A stretch of DNA of 64,000 nt from an uncultured Collinsella sp. (GTDB lineage Bacteria > Actinomycetota > Coriobacteriia > Coriobacteriales > Coriobacteriaceae), in the NCBI GenBank assembly GCA_905210085.1, contig CAJLVJ010000003.1, forward strand, positions 1 to 64,000. The letters run 5' to 3'. The position numbers and the translations under genes are program-made. Below, piece after piece: positions 1 to 8,942 of this stretch (its first letter is position 1; the number at the start of each line of letters is the position of its first letter). The notes beneath the pieces were generated by a model. It ran no database searches and was not told where the DNA came from. It was given only the letters and a program-made list of their open reading frames with translations.

Positions 1-1069
<1,069 letters not shown>

Positions 1070-1596
1070 AATATGTTGGGCTTCGGGCCCGTCCGGTCCT
1101 CTCAGTCATTCGCTGATCGGTTCCGTTCGATTCATATGGTTTTAGTATAGGAAAAGGAATTTCTCGGGGCCGCCTCTCGGCGGCCTTGCGAAAAACAAAT
1201 CCAAGTTAGACCATTTCAAATGGTTCGATGTCTGCCCGGATGCGACACTTGAAGTGTCCATCCTCGCAGTATCCGGTTCTCAAGGTGCACGCTTTGCGGC
1301 TCATCCGGTTCCACCGGGCCGCGCGGCAAGGAGATATATTGCCAGACCTGAGGGGCCCCGGGGGCGGGAATCGCGCACTCCATATTTTGTTCACAAATAA
1401 ATAGGTCCCTCAGTCGCATCACTGAGGTTAAAACTGAAGCATTGGCTTCTGATATTGGCGATGACCAGCTGTTTTATGAGTATTGAGACATCGGTCATCT
1501 CTGGAGCGCTACTTTACTCCAAAGGCATCAGCTATTTGTTTCCCATCGGTAAAAGGCGGGTTTTGTTCGCCAAGCGTTCTTATATATAGCTAGATA
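1070..1596 (-). other. rRNA operon upstream region, no gene seen
   Basis: About 530 nt between 16S and the tRNA-Lys tail repeat, expected to hold the rRNA promoter and leader. On the minus strand a TATACT hexamer (1144-1149) lies 75 nt upstream of the 16S 5' end but has no good -35. A GC hairpin (gccgcc/ggcggc) lies near 1169-1185. No convincing reading frame or antitermination boxA was found. Confidence 0.45.
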
Positions 1597-1843
1597 CGGG
1601 TTCGAACCCGTGCCGCGGCAACAAAAAAGCGACCAACCGGAGTTGATCGCTTTCTATTCCATGGTGGGCCGTCAGGGGTTCAGCCTGCTTCGCAGGCGGC
1701 CGCTGCGGCGCTTTCGCGCCTTGCGCGCTGCGCTGGCAAACGCTCACGCGTTTACTCAGCTCCGCGCCCCGACGGGTCCGAACCCATGAAAGGGCGACAA
1801 AAAAGACGGCCAACCGAAGTTGACCGTCTCAACAATCTTTGGG
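1597..1843 (-). repeat. tRNA-Lys tail repeat (tRNA 3'-end copy plus hairpins and terminator)
   Basis: The segment downstream of tRNA-Lys repeats the 3' end of that gene. The 19 nt at 1842-1860 (tRNA 3' end) recur identically at 1663-1681, a period of 179 bp. Each copy is followed on the minus strand by a similar UUCG/UCCG-loop terminator (1799-1828 and 1623-1652) and then a T-arm-like palindrome (gggtccgaaccc at 1774-1785; cgggttcgaacccg at 1597-1610). Between them lie small GC hairpins, one with aaacgc/gcgttt arms near 1738-1753. The same layout follows tRNA-Gly and tRNA-Ser(CGA). No protein is encoded. Confidence 0.75.
1799..1828 (-). terminator. Terminator of tRNA-Lys
   Basis: On the minus strand GACGGTCAAC-TTCG-GTTGGCCGTC forms a 10-bp stem with one wobble pair and a UUCG loop. 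It is followed directly by six T, 15 nt beyond the tRNA 3' end. Confidence 0.9.
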
Positions 1844-1916
1844 TGGGCCGTCAGGGGTTCGAACCCTGGACCTTGGGATTAAAAGTCCCCTGCTCTGCCA
1901 GCTGAGCTAACGGCCC
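1844..1916 (-). tRNA. tRNA-Lys(TTT)
   Basis: A full cloverleaf is readable on the minus strand: acceptor GGGCCGT/ACGGCCC, D-arm TAGCTCAGCTGGCAGAGCA, anticodon loop CTTTTAA (anticodon TTT), and T-loop GGTTCGAACCC. The length is 73 nt. The 3' CCA is not encoded; CCC follows the discriminator A. The last 17 nt of the tRNA, plus the two flanking C's, are duplicated 179 bp downstream. Confidence 0.97.
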
Positions 1917-1925
1917 GCGGGTGGC

Positions 1926-1954
1926 ATTGTACCACGGTCTGGGACTATTCCCAA
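1926..1954 (-). promoter_or_regulatory. Probable promoter of tRNA-Lys
   Basis: On the minus strand, -35 TTGGGA (1949-1954), a 17-nt spacer and -10 TACAAT (1926-1931), about 10 nt before the tRNA 5' end. It overlaps the last codons of the upstream aminopeptidase gene. Confidence 0.6.
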
Positions 1955-3225
1955 CTCCATTGACCGTTCTGGAAAATCACAACTTCACGTCCATCAGGCG
2001 TAATGCCCGTAATATCGATGTCGTCCGTGCCGATCATAAAATCGACGTGCGTGCTCGAGACGTTAACGCCATGCTCCAGGAGCTCCTCCTTGGACATGTC
2101 ATACCCACCCTCGATGCATTCGGGGAAACCGACACCTAGCGCGAGATGGCAGCTAGCGTTCTCGTCATAGAGCGTATCGTAGAACAGAACACCACTTTCG
2201 CGGATCGGCGTGTTCTTGGAAATGAGCGCGACCTCTCCCAGGTGAGCAGCGCCCTCGTCAGTATCGATGATACTTGCGAGCGTTGCCTTGCCCACGCGGG
2301 CGTCGTAGTCCACCACGCGGCCGCCCTCGAACTTAATCCAAAAATCTTCGACCTTATTGCCGTGATGGATGAGCGGCATGGCCGAGTACACGATACCGTC
2401 GGCGCGCATGCGATCGGGCGAAGTGAAGACTTCCTCGGTGGGAATGTTGGGGAAGAAGGGGTGCCCATCGGGCGTCTTGCCCTTGCCGCCGGCCCACTCG
2501 TGACCTTTCGTCATGCCAATCGTCAGATCGGTTCCATTTGCCGCGTTGTAATGCAGGTAGTCGAAACGATTGTCGTTCAGGAAACGCAGGTTCTTTTCGA
2601 ATGCGGCGTCATGGAGTTCCCAGTCGCTCTCTGGGTCCTGGCCATCGGCGCGCGCGGTGTGCAGAATCGCATTCCACAGCTTATAGATTGCAACCTCATC
2701 GGCGTCTCCCGGGAACACCTCGTGCGCCCAAGCCACGACCGGAGCGCCGGCGATGCACCACGGATTGATGTTGTAATCCAGTCCACGGCGGAAAACTTTG
2801 CACTGCGTATTCCTCGCCTTTGATGCCGCGGCCGGCTTGGCTGGATCGATGCCCTTGAGGGCCGCAGGATCCGCACCCTCGATAAAGACAAAGCAGGCAC
2901 CATCCTGGGTCAAGGAATCCAGCTGCATGCGCTTCCACTCGGGCGTCTGCTCAAAATAGCTTTTCTCGACATGCTCGTACGTGAGCCTCGTCACGGCATC
3001 ATCGGCCCAAATGACCGTCACGTGGCCGGCGCCGGCAGCATAGGCCTCCGCGACCACCACGCGCGCAAACGGCGCGCACTCGACCGGAGACTGAACGACG
3101 ACCTCCTGGCCGGGCTTGACGTTTACGCCCTTGCGGACGACCAGGCGCGCGTAGTTTTTAATCTTGGGCTCCAGGGCCTTCATGCCCTCCAGAGCCTCTT
3201 CGACCGTCAGGGCAGCTCGAATCAT
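1945..3225 (-). CDS. M29 family aminopeptidase (AmpS/aminopeptidase T-like)
   Basis: A 426-residue protein resembling the M29 metallo-aminopeptidases, cytosolic enzymes that remove N-terminal residues from peptides using two metal ions. Typical features are the N-terminal KNYARLVVRKGVNVKPGQEV segment, the central LRFLNDNRFDYLHYNAANG region, PTEEVFTSPDR, and the metal-binding tail with STHVDFMIGTDDIDITG. The start chosen is the ATG at 3225, which has GGAGTG 7 nt upstream; an in-frame ATG at 3237 overlaps that Shine-Dalgarno and is less likely. It is transcribed alone, with a terminator upstream at 3254-3284 and the tRNA-Lys promoter overlapping its 3' end. The family is clear; substrate preference cannot be read. 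Confidence 0.92.
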   Translation of the reverse strand: MIRAALTVEEALEGMKALEPKIKNYARLVVRKGVNVKPGQEVVVQSPVECAPFARVVVAEAYAAGAGHVTVIWADDAVTRLTYEHVEKSYFEQTPEWKRMQLDSLTQDGACFVFIEGADPAALKGIDPAKPAAASKARNTQCKVFRRGLDYNINPWCIAGAPVVAWAHEVFPGDADEVAIYKLWNAILHTARADGQDPESDWELHDAAFEKNLRFLNDNRFDYLHYNAANGTDLTIGMTKGHEWAGGKGKTPDGHPFFPNIPTEEVFTSPDRMRADGIVYSAMPLIHHGNKVEDFWIKFEGGRVVDYDARVGKATLASIIDTDEGAAHLGEVALISKNTPIRESGVLFYDTLYDENASCHLALGVGFPECIEGGYDMSKEELLEHGVNVSSTHVDFMIGTDDIDITGITPDGREVVIFQNGQWSWE

Positions 3226-3253
3226 GTGCCACTCCATCTATCTATAGAACAGT

Positions 3254-3284
3254 AAAAAGGCGCGCCGCAAAAACGACGCGCCTT
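3254..3284 (-). terminator. Terminator after the purC-membrane protein pair
   Basis: Minus strand AAGGCGCG ... CGCGCCTT hairpin followed by a T run (complement of 3254-3258). It lies between the end of the gene at 3315 and the M29 start. Confidence 0.85.
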
Positions 3285-3314
3285 ATATCTTAGCGATAAG
3301 TATGTATGCAAACG

Positions 3315-3890
3315 CTACTTCTTCTTGGAGTCCTTCTTGTCCTCCTCGGCAGCCGCGCGTTCAATAAGAGCGTTGAGCTTGTTCTCGGACATGCCCTCGG
3401 CCTGCGCGCGGTACATGTTGCGCAAGGGACGAATACGAGCGAAGTCATAGATAAAGTCGCCCAAAATGATGACGTAGGACAAAACAATGCCGACCATCTG
3501 GACAGGGCTGGACACCATGCCAGCGGGAGCGAAGTACAGCGAGGCCCAAATTGCCACGACGAGCACCATGCCAATGGCGAGCACAATCCACCAGATGCGA
3601 CGGCGCTTGGTGTAGTCCTCGTCCTGCTTGAGGAGGATATTCGACACCGTATAGATGCGGTCCTCCTTGGCGCGCTGCTTAGCCTTGCGGGCGCGCTTCT
3701 CCTCTTTAGAGAGGCCCTCGAGGTTCTCGCCCTTCTCGAGCTCTTTGCGGCGTGCCTTAGACGAAGCCGGCACGACGCGAACGGAGCTCGCTGCTTGGCG
3801 GGCGGGCTTAGCAGATGCGGCAGACTTGCGCGCAACCCCGGTAACTTCGTGGGATTGCGTGCGCTTGTTCGTGGCGCTACGGGTACTCAC
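3315..3890 (-). CDS. Conserved membrane protein of unknown function
   Basis: A 191-residue protein. The N-terminal 95 residues are highly basic and Ala/Ser/Lys-rich, ending in SKEEKRARKAKQRAKEDRIY. Two hydrophobic segments follow (about 100-120, WWIVLAIGMVLVVAIWASLY, and 128-148, VQMVGIVLSYVIILGDFIYD), then a charged C-terminus ending in Lys. It starts with GTG immediately after the purC stop (TAAGTG), with AAGGAG 9 nt upstream inside purC, so it is translated together with purC. I do not recognise the family. It resembles small actinobacterial membrane proteins with basic cytoplasmic tails. Confidence 0.8.
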   Translation of the reverse strand: MSTRSATNKRTQSHEVTGVARKSAASAKPARQAASSVRVVPASSKARRKELEKGENLEGLSKEEKRARKAKQRAKEDRIYTVSNILLKQDEDYTKRRRIWWIVLAIGMVLVVAIWASLYFAPAGMVSSPVQMVGIVLSYVIILGDFIYDFARIRPLRNMYRAQAEGMSENKLNALIERAAAEEDKKDSKKK

Positions 3891-4778
3891 TTATGCGTTC
3901 TCCTTCATGCTTGTGAACTGGGAGCCCGTGATGATCTGGAAGGCCTCGCGATAGCGCTCGGACGTGCCATCGATGACCTCGGCGGGCAGGTGCGGGGTCT
4001 CCCCCGTCATATCCCAGTTGGCCTTGAGCCAATTGCGGACGAATTGCTTGTCGTAGCTAGGCTGGATCTTGCCCTCCTCGTAGCTGGCAGCAGGCCAGAA
4101 ACGGCTGGAGTCGGGCGTGAGACACTCGTCGATCAGCGTGACCTTGCCATCAATAACACCAAACTCGAACTTGGTGTCGGCAATGATGATGCCACGGGTC
4201 GCGGCGTACTCGGCGGCAGCCTTGTAGATCTTGAGGGAAAGGTCACGAATCTGCGTGGCGATGTCCTCGCCCACGATCTCGCAGCAACGCTCGAACGAGA
4301 TGTTCTCGTCGTGGTCACCGATCTCGGCCTTCGTGGACGGCGTGAACAGCGGCTCAGGAAGCTTGGAAGCCTCGGTCAGGCCCTCAGGCAGCTGGATGCC
4401 GCAGACGGTGCCGTTCTCGTCGTAGGTCTTCTTGCCCGAACCGGTCAGATAGCCGCGGACGATGCACTCGATAGGAATCGTCTGGGCCTTCTTAACCAGC
4501 ATGGCGCGGCCAGCGAGGTAGTCACGATACTCAGCAAACTCCTCGGGGAAATCCGCCGGGTCGATGGAAACGAGATGGTTGGGGACGATGTCGGCAAACT
4601 TATCGAACCAGAATGCCGAGATGCGATTGAGTACCTCTCCCTTAAACGGAATCTCGTCGGGAAGAATGAAGTCGAACGCAGAAATGCGGTCGGTGGCGAC
4701 CATCAGCAGGTTTTCACCGGCATCGTAAATATCACGAACCTTGCCACGGGAATCCGGACGACGCTCCATCGTTGTCAC
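3891..4778 (-). CDS. purC: Phosphoribosylaminoimidazole-succinocarboxamide synthase (SAICAR synthetase)
   Basis: Catalyses the ATP-dependent joining of CAIR and aspartate to give SAICAR in purine synthesis. Recognisable blocks are RGKVRDIYDAGENLLMVATD, SAFDF near the N-terminus, ECIVRGYLTGSG, LPEPLFTPSTKAE, and the metal/ATP segment IADTKFEFG...TLIDECLTPDSSRFW. At 295 residues it is the long form common in actinobacteria. The start chosen is GTG at 4778, with AAGGAG 8 nt upstream; an in-frame GTG at 4787 would overlap that Shine-Dalgarno. Other purine genes in the window (purB, purA, purD) are scattered, so there is no large pur operon here. Confidence 0.96.
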   Translation of the reverse strand: MTTMERRPDSRGKVRDIYDAGENLLMVATDRISAFDFILPDEIPFKGEVLNRISAFWFDKFADIVPNHLVSIDPADFPEEFAEYRDYLAGRAMLVKKAQTIPIECIVRGYLTGSGKKTYDENGTVCGIQLPEGLTEASKLPEPLFTPSTKAEIGDHDENISFERCCEIVGEDIATQIRDLSLKIYKAAAEYAATRGIIIADTKFEFGVIDGKVTLIDECLTPDSSRFWPAASYEEGKIQPSYDKQFVRNWLKANWDMTGETPHLPAEVIDGTSERYREAFQIITGSQFTSMKENA

Positions 4779-4887
4779 GTGAGTCACTCCTTACCTAAAT
4801 ACGACAGAAATGCGAGTTCTTTCCCGCATGTTTTCGCAAACTCGGAGCGGCAGGGACGCGGCCCCTCCTTCACCGAATAGCGAAAAG

Positions 4888-6453
4888 CTAGTGCTCCATT
4901 GTAGTAGATGCCGCGTCTGCCGTGTGCTCGCGGGGCAGATGAATTGTAAAAGTCGTACCCTTTCCAAGCTCCGACTCCACGGATATGTAGCCATGGTGAC
5001 GCTCGACGATCTGCTTGGTCACGGCGAGGCCGACGCCCAGGCCGCCAGCTTCGCGGGCGCGGCTGGCATCGGCGCGCCAAAACCGCCCGAAGATGCGCGA
5101 CAAATCGTCCTTGGCAATACCGATGCCGGTATCAGAAACGGCAATGCTGACGTGCTTGCGGTCACTGAGCACCGACACCACGACCCAACCGCCCTCGGGG
5201 GTGTAGCGCATGGCGTTGCTCATGAGGTTGATAACACATTGCGTGATCATGTCGGGATCGGCCTCGACGACATCGTCGTGCCCCTGGGTCTCGTCCGCAA
5301 AACGCAGGCGCAGATCGCGGTCGACAAACAGGCGCTCCTGGGCATTGACGATGGAACGCACGAAAGGAACCATGTCCACCGGCTCAAGGTTGAGCGGAGC
5401 CGTGCTGTTTTCCATGCGCGACAGGTCGAGCATCTGCTGCACCAGACGAGCCAGGCGACGCGTCTCGGAAGCAACGGTCTCCAAATGCTCATCGTCGGTG
5501 GGATACACGCCATCCTGCATGGCCTCGACCGTTGCGAGCATGGCCATAAGCGGCGTGCGAAGCTCGTGCGCAACGTCTGAGGTCAGACGCTTCTCATGTT
5601 TCATATCCTTCTCGAGCGAAGTGGCCATCTCATCGAAGGTCTCACCCAGCTGATCGATCTCGTCATCGCCGCGCAGTCCCGTGCGAGCCGACAGGTCGCC
5701 GTCACGGATTTGCTTTGCGGTACTGGTAATGCGATGAATCGGCTTGGTGAGCATGCGCGACACGAGCGATCCGATAACGACCGAAATGCAGATTGCAACA
5801 ACCGCGGCGAGGGCCATGGCGTTAAAGGTCTTCTCCCTAAACGCAGAGTCCGCCTTGGTGAGCAGAGCGTCGGAGCCAATGGCCCACAGCTTTACCTGTC
5901 CGACATGCTCGCCGGAAGACGTTACAATCTCGACGTTAGCAACGCTATCGGAGTCGGTTGGAGCAGACGAGACCGGGCTATGCGATGCCCTCTTGCCGCT
6001 CGTGTCGTCGGTCGTAGCCTGGTTTTCGCGTACATCGGCGGTGGCGCTTGCCGAGGGCCACGAGTCGTCGTAGACGATGACGCCCTTTTTATTGACGACC
6101 TGCATACCAAGATCATCGGACACCAAGCTCGATGTCGCAACCGTACGCAGTTCCCCCGCGGTCCAGGAACCGTTTTCCTCATATGACGTTGCCAACTTTT
6201 CGGCAGCGGAATTGGCGATTTCGACAATATTGGAGCGCGTGTAATCCGTAAAAACCGTGCCCCATACAACGGAGACTACGCCCACCAGCACCAATACCGT
6301 CATGAGCGATGTCAGAGCAAAAGCAAGTGCCATGCGCGAGGGATAGCTCATCGTTGGCCGTGAATCGGAGCGAGGCGTGTTCCAACTAGCCTTGGAACCC
6401 GCCTCGCTCTCCTGCTTGTGCTTTTGCCCGATTTCAAAGCGCGCAGGTGTCAT
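4888..6453 (-). CDS. Sensor histidine kinase with HAMP domain
   Basis: A 521-residue membrane kinase paired with the response regulator just upstream (11-nt gap). Layout: a cytoplasmic tail of about 40 residues, TM1 at 41-65, an extracytoplasmic sensor of about 145 residues with a Ser/Thr/Asp-rich stretch, TM2 at 211-232, HAMP to about 285, HisKA with the H-box DVAHELRTPL (His296), and a C-terminal HATPase with NLMSNAMRYTPEGG, DTGIGI, FGRFWRADASR and GGLGVGLAV. This is the classical PhoR/BaeS-like architecture. The signal sensed is unknown. The gene ends 110 nt before purC with no clear terminator between them. Confidence 0.95.
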   Translation of the reverse strand: MTPARFEIGQKHKQESEAGSKASWNTPRSDSRPTMSYPSRMALAFALTSLMTVLVLVGVVSVVWGTVFTDYTRSNIVEIANSAAEKLATSYEENGSWTAGELRTVATSSLVSDDLGMQVVNKKGVIVYDDSWPSASATADVRENQATTDDTSGKRASHSPVSSAPTDSDSVANVEIVTSSGEHVGQVKLWAIGSDALLTKADSAFREKTFNAMALAAVVAICISVVIGSLVSRMLTKPIHRITSTAKQIRDGDLSARTGLRGDDEIDQLGETFDEMATSLEKDMKHEKRLTSDVAHELRTPLMAMLATVEAMQDGVYPTDDEHLETVASETRRLARLVQQMLDLSRMENSTAPLNLEPVDMVPFVRSIVNAQERLFVDRDLRLRFADETQGHDDVVEADPDMITQCVINLMSNAMRYTPEGGWVVVSVLSDRKHVSIAVSDTGIGIAKDDLSRIFGRFWRADASRAREAGGLGVGLAVTKQIVERHHGYISVESELGKGTTFTIHLPREHTADAASTTMEH

Positions 6454-6464
6454 ATGTGATTTCC

Positions 6465-7187
6465 CTATTTCTCGTCCGACTTATCGGTCTTGGCCGGAGC
6501 CTCGAAGCGATAGCCGACACCATGGACGGTGTAGAGCCACTTGGGCTTCTTGGGATCATCGCCCAGCTTGGCGCGAAGATTCTTCACGTGGCTATCGATG
6601 GTGCGCTCATAGCCCTCAAAGTCATACCCGAGCACTTTCTCGACCAGCTCCATGCGGTTATACACACGGCCGGGATGGCGGGCAAGCGTGGTGAGCAGCT
6701 TGAACTCGGAAGCCGTCAGATCGACTTCCTTGCCCTCGACCAAGATCTTGTGGCCCGAGATATCGATGACCAGATCGCCGAAGTCGAGTACCTCGACGGC
6801 GGGCTCGTCGGCCTGATGGGCACGGCGGAACAGAGCGCGAACGCGGGCGACGAGCTCGCGCGGCGAGAACGGCTTAATCAGATAGTCGTCGGCGCCGAGC
6901 TCAAGACCGATAATACGGTCCTCGATCTCGCCCTTAGCCGTCAGCATGATGATGGGGACATCCGAGGTATCGCGAATGGTGCGGCAAACGCGCTCGCCGG
7001 GGATCTTGGGGAGCATAAGGTCGAGCACGACCAGGTCGAACTGATGCTTCTCGAACTCCTCGATCGCGGACTGGCCGTCGCCGACGCCCACAACCCAGTA
7101 GCCTTCGCGCTCGAGATAGGCAGCGACGGCGTCACGGATTGCCTTCTCATCCTCGACCAGCAGAATCTTTTTTGCATCTGAAGCCAT
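6465..7187 (-). CDS. OmpR/PhoB-family response regulator
   Basis: A 240-residue DNA-binding response regulator. The receiver domain has ILLVEDE, phospho-acceptor Asp56 in VVLDLMLP, the Thr in MLTAKGE and the Lys in LIKPFSPREL. The C-terminal winged helix has LTASEFKLL, RVYNRMELVEKVLGYDFEGY and the recognition region RTIDSHVKNLRAKLGDDP. The start chosen is ATG at 7187, with AGGGGG 8 nt upstream, rather than an upstream in-frame TTG at 7208. It forms an operon with the kinase that follows. Target genes cannot be inferred. Confidence 0.96.
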   Translation of the reverse strand: MASDAKKILLVEDEKAIRDAVAAYLEREGYWVVGVGDGQSAIEEFEKHQFDLVVLDLMLPKIPGERVCRTIRDTSDVPIIMLTAKGEIEDRIIGLELGADDYLIKPFSPRELVARVRALFRRAHQADEPAVEVLDFGDLVIDISGHKILVEGKEVDLTASEFKLLTTLARHPGRVYNRMELVEKVLGYDFEGYERTIDSHVKNLRAKLGDDPKKPKWLYTVHGVGYRFEAPAKTDKSDEK

Positions 7188-7340
7188 AACACGGCCCCCC
7201 TGTCTCAATTAGCTAAGAACAAGCCCATTTTAACGCACCTGAGCCCGCCGGATGCCGCTATGACGCGGCAGCTCGGCGGGCGGTACTCACAATTACAACG
7301 CGTTTATTCCCCTGTTGGCGCCTTTTTAACCCCTCTAAGC
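7188..7340 (-). other. Intergenic region with stem-loop before the two-component operon
   Basis: This 153-nt gap holds an imperfect GC-rich stem-loop at about 7241-7282 (cccgccg/cggcggg outer arms, tgccgc/gcggca inner arms). It may terminate the lipoprotein transcript, although no T run follows directly. No convincing promoter for the response regulator was found. Confidence 0.35.
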
Positions 7341-8552
7341 TTAAAGAGAGAATAGGCGTGCAGTGACCGTCTCTGGTATACCCTGGCTGTTGCGCACCGT
7401 GGCGTACGTAAGGAATGAGTTCGATTTTCCCGCCGTAGCTGGATAATCGCCATACTCCAAAGCGCGGTCGGGCGACAGCAGCGAGCCATAGGTCTTGGCA
7501 GAGGTGTCGATCAGGAAATGCGACGCCTGTACCTTAACAAGGTATTTATTCTTCTTGCCAGCCGCACATGCGAGCGGCTCGCGTGACAGGAAGAGGTACG
7601 GCCCTCCCTCATTACCGATATACGTGCCCATATTGCCCAGGCTGCCCACGCCACTATAGGCCGCCTCGATAGAAAACACGAAGGTATCGCCCATATATAC
7701 GGCCTCGAAAGGCGAAACTGACGAAGGAAGGACCAACTGGGCACGCTTGGTGTTGTTGCCGTCGGTCAGATCGATTGCCGTTATGCCGTAGTAGACGCCC
7801 TCGTCGTTGCGGACACGCGGCGAGATGGTCAAAATGCCGTCGCTCGCGCGCGGGGCCGATGCAAAGCGGCCCGTCGATTTCCAAATTGTCTCGGCCTTGG
7901 ATTCATCAAGCGAGCGACGATAGCAAAACGAATCACTACTCGTTTTATTGCCGCCTGCCGAAGGCATTTTATACCAGATGACCGATGACCCGAACGCCGT
8001 AAACAGGGGCGGATCATAGTCCTTGCCACCTCGATCGAGCTCAACCACGTCGCCAGAGAGCGAAGCGCCCGACAGATTTTGAGCGTAGAGCTTCCACGAT
8101 GAATTGGCAAAGTTCATCTCAACCCACGCGAATACGCCGTCGCCGGCACGGACATCGTAGAATGCATATCCCGTGCCCTCGATAGGATCCTCGATTAATG
8201 TGGTAAGCGAGCCATCACCCAGGTTGAGCACACCGAGTGTGTTGGCGTGCAGCGCCGATGCGGGCGCCATCATCGCCGCGGCGTAATCGCCGTCGCAGTA
8301 GTACAGCAGCGTACCCAGAGGCAGCGTCCACGACGCCGCCGGCTCAAGATCGATGTCGACAGCCTCATACTCATCCGTAATCGAGATGATTTTGGAATCG
8401 TCCTTGATAACCTGCGGCTCGCCGGCGGCATCATCGCTGGTACCCGTTTTTTTCGAGCATCCGGCAAGCACCGTGGCAGCGCCCGCGGCAGCCCCACCGA
8501 GTACAAAGCCGCGACGCGATATTCCGTTCTTGATGTGATCGGCGATACCCAT
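7341..8552 (-). CDS. Tat-exported lipoprotein of unknown function
   Basis: A 403-residue protein. The N-terminus has a twin-arginine motif SRRGFVLGG (Arg13-Arg14), a hydrophobic Ala/Gly stretch and a lipobox VLAGC with Cys32, so it is probably exported folded and anchored by lipid to the outer face of the membrane. The mature part has repeated strand-rich segments (GDGVFAWVEMNFANSSWKLY, DGILTISPRVRNDEGVYYGI) that look like a beta-propeller of the TolB/YncE kind, but no catalytic motif is seen. Its ATG overlaps the stop of the upstream TSCPD gene (TAATG), so the two are translationally coupled. Confidence 0.82.
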   Translation of the reverse strand: MGIADHIKNGISRRGFVLGGAAAGAATVLAGCSKKTGTSDDAAGEPQVIKDDSKIISITDEYEAVDIDLEPAASWTLPLGTLLYYCDGDYAAAMMAPASALHANTLGVLNLGDGSLTTLIEDPIEGTGYAFYDVRAGDGVFAWVEMNFANSSWKLYAQNLSGASLSGDVVELDRGGKDYDPPLFTAFGSSVIWYKMPSAGGNKTSSDSFCYRRSLDESKAETIWKSTGRFASAPRASDGILTISPRVRNDEGVYYGITAIDLTDGNNTKRAQLVLPSSVSPFEAVYMGDTFVFSIEAAYSGVGSLGNMGTYIGNEGGPYLFLSREPLACAAGKKNKYLVKVQASHFLIDTSAKTYGSLLSPDRALEYGDYPATAGKSNSFLTYATVRNSQGIPETVTARLFSL

Positions 8553-8815
8553 TAGGCGATCTCGGCGCGAGCGGCCTCGATGGCGCGCGTAAGCTGGTCG
8601 GCGCAGGAGGTCTTTTTCATACCGCAGGTATTACCGGCGAGAACCTCGATTACGCGATCGGCAGGAGCGCCCTCGACCAGCTTGGAGATTGCCTTGAGAT
8701 TGCCGTCGCAGCCACCGGTAAACTCAACGCCTATCACCTTGTTGCCGTCATCGGAAAGGTCAAGGTGAATATTGCGAGCACACACGCCCTGAGGCTTGTA
8801 ATCAAACGAAATCAT
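8552..8815 (-). CDS. TSCPD domain protein
   Basis: An 87-residue protein matching the small stand-alone TSCPD family, related to the C-terminal domain of some ribonucleotide reductases. Conserved cysteines occur in GVCARNIHLDL, FTGGCDGNLKAIS, GNTCGMKKTSCADQL; the signature here reads TSCAD. The start chosen is ATG at 8815, with AGGGGAT about 6 nt upstream; an in-frame extension to 8899 has no such site. Function in this family is poorly known. The cysteines suggest metal or redox chemistry, which is inference. Confidence 0.88.
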   Translation of the reverse strand: MISFDYKPQGVCARNIHLDLSDDGNKVIGVEFTGGCDGNLKAISKLVEGAPADRVIEVLAGNTCGMKKTSCADQLTRAIEAARAEIA

Positions 8816-8878
8816 GCGATCCCCTCTCAGAATGTTATTCGAGACGACTATTATCCCCGTCTTTCCTAAATGCAACGA

Positions 8879-8916
8879 GGCGCTTTGCCGGCAACACACA
8901 TTACCAGCAAAGCGCC
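8879..8916. terminator. Inverted repeat between purB and the TSCPD gene
   Basis: Arms ggcgctttgc (8879-8888) and gcaaagcgcc (8907-8916) with an 18-nt loop. It follows purB on the minus strand, but no T run comes after it, so it is a weak terminator candidate. Confidence 0.4.
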
Positions 8917-8942
8917 CTAAAAAGCTAACGTTATGCCCGAAC

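Noticed and set aside
1597..1843. Possible second, broken tRNA gene after tRNA-Lys
   Set aside because: Only the 3' 19 nt and T-arm-like words are present, with no D-arm or anticodon arm; a tail repeat fits better.
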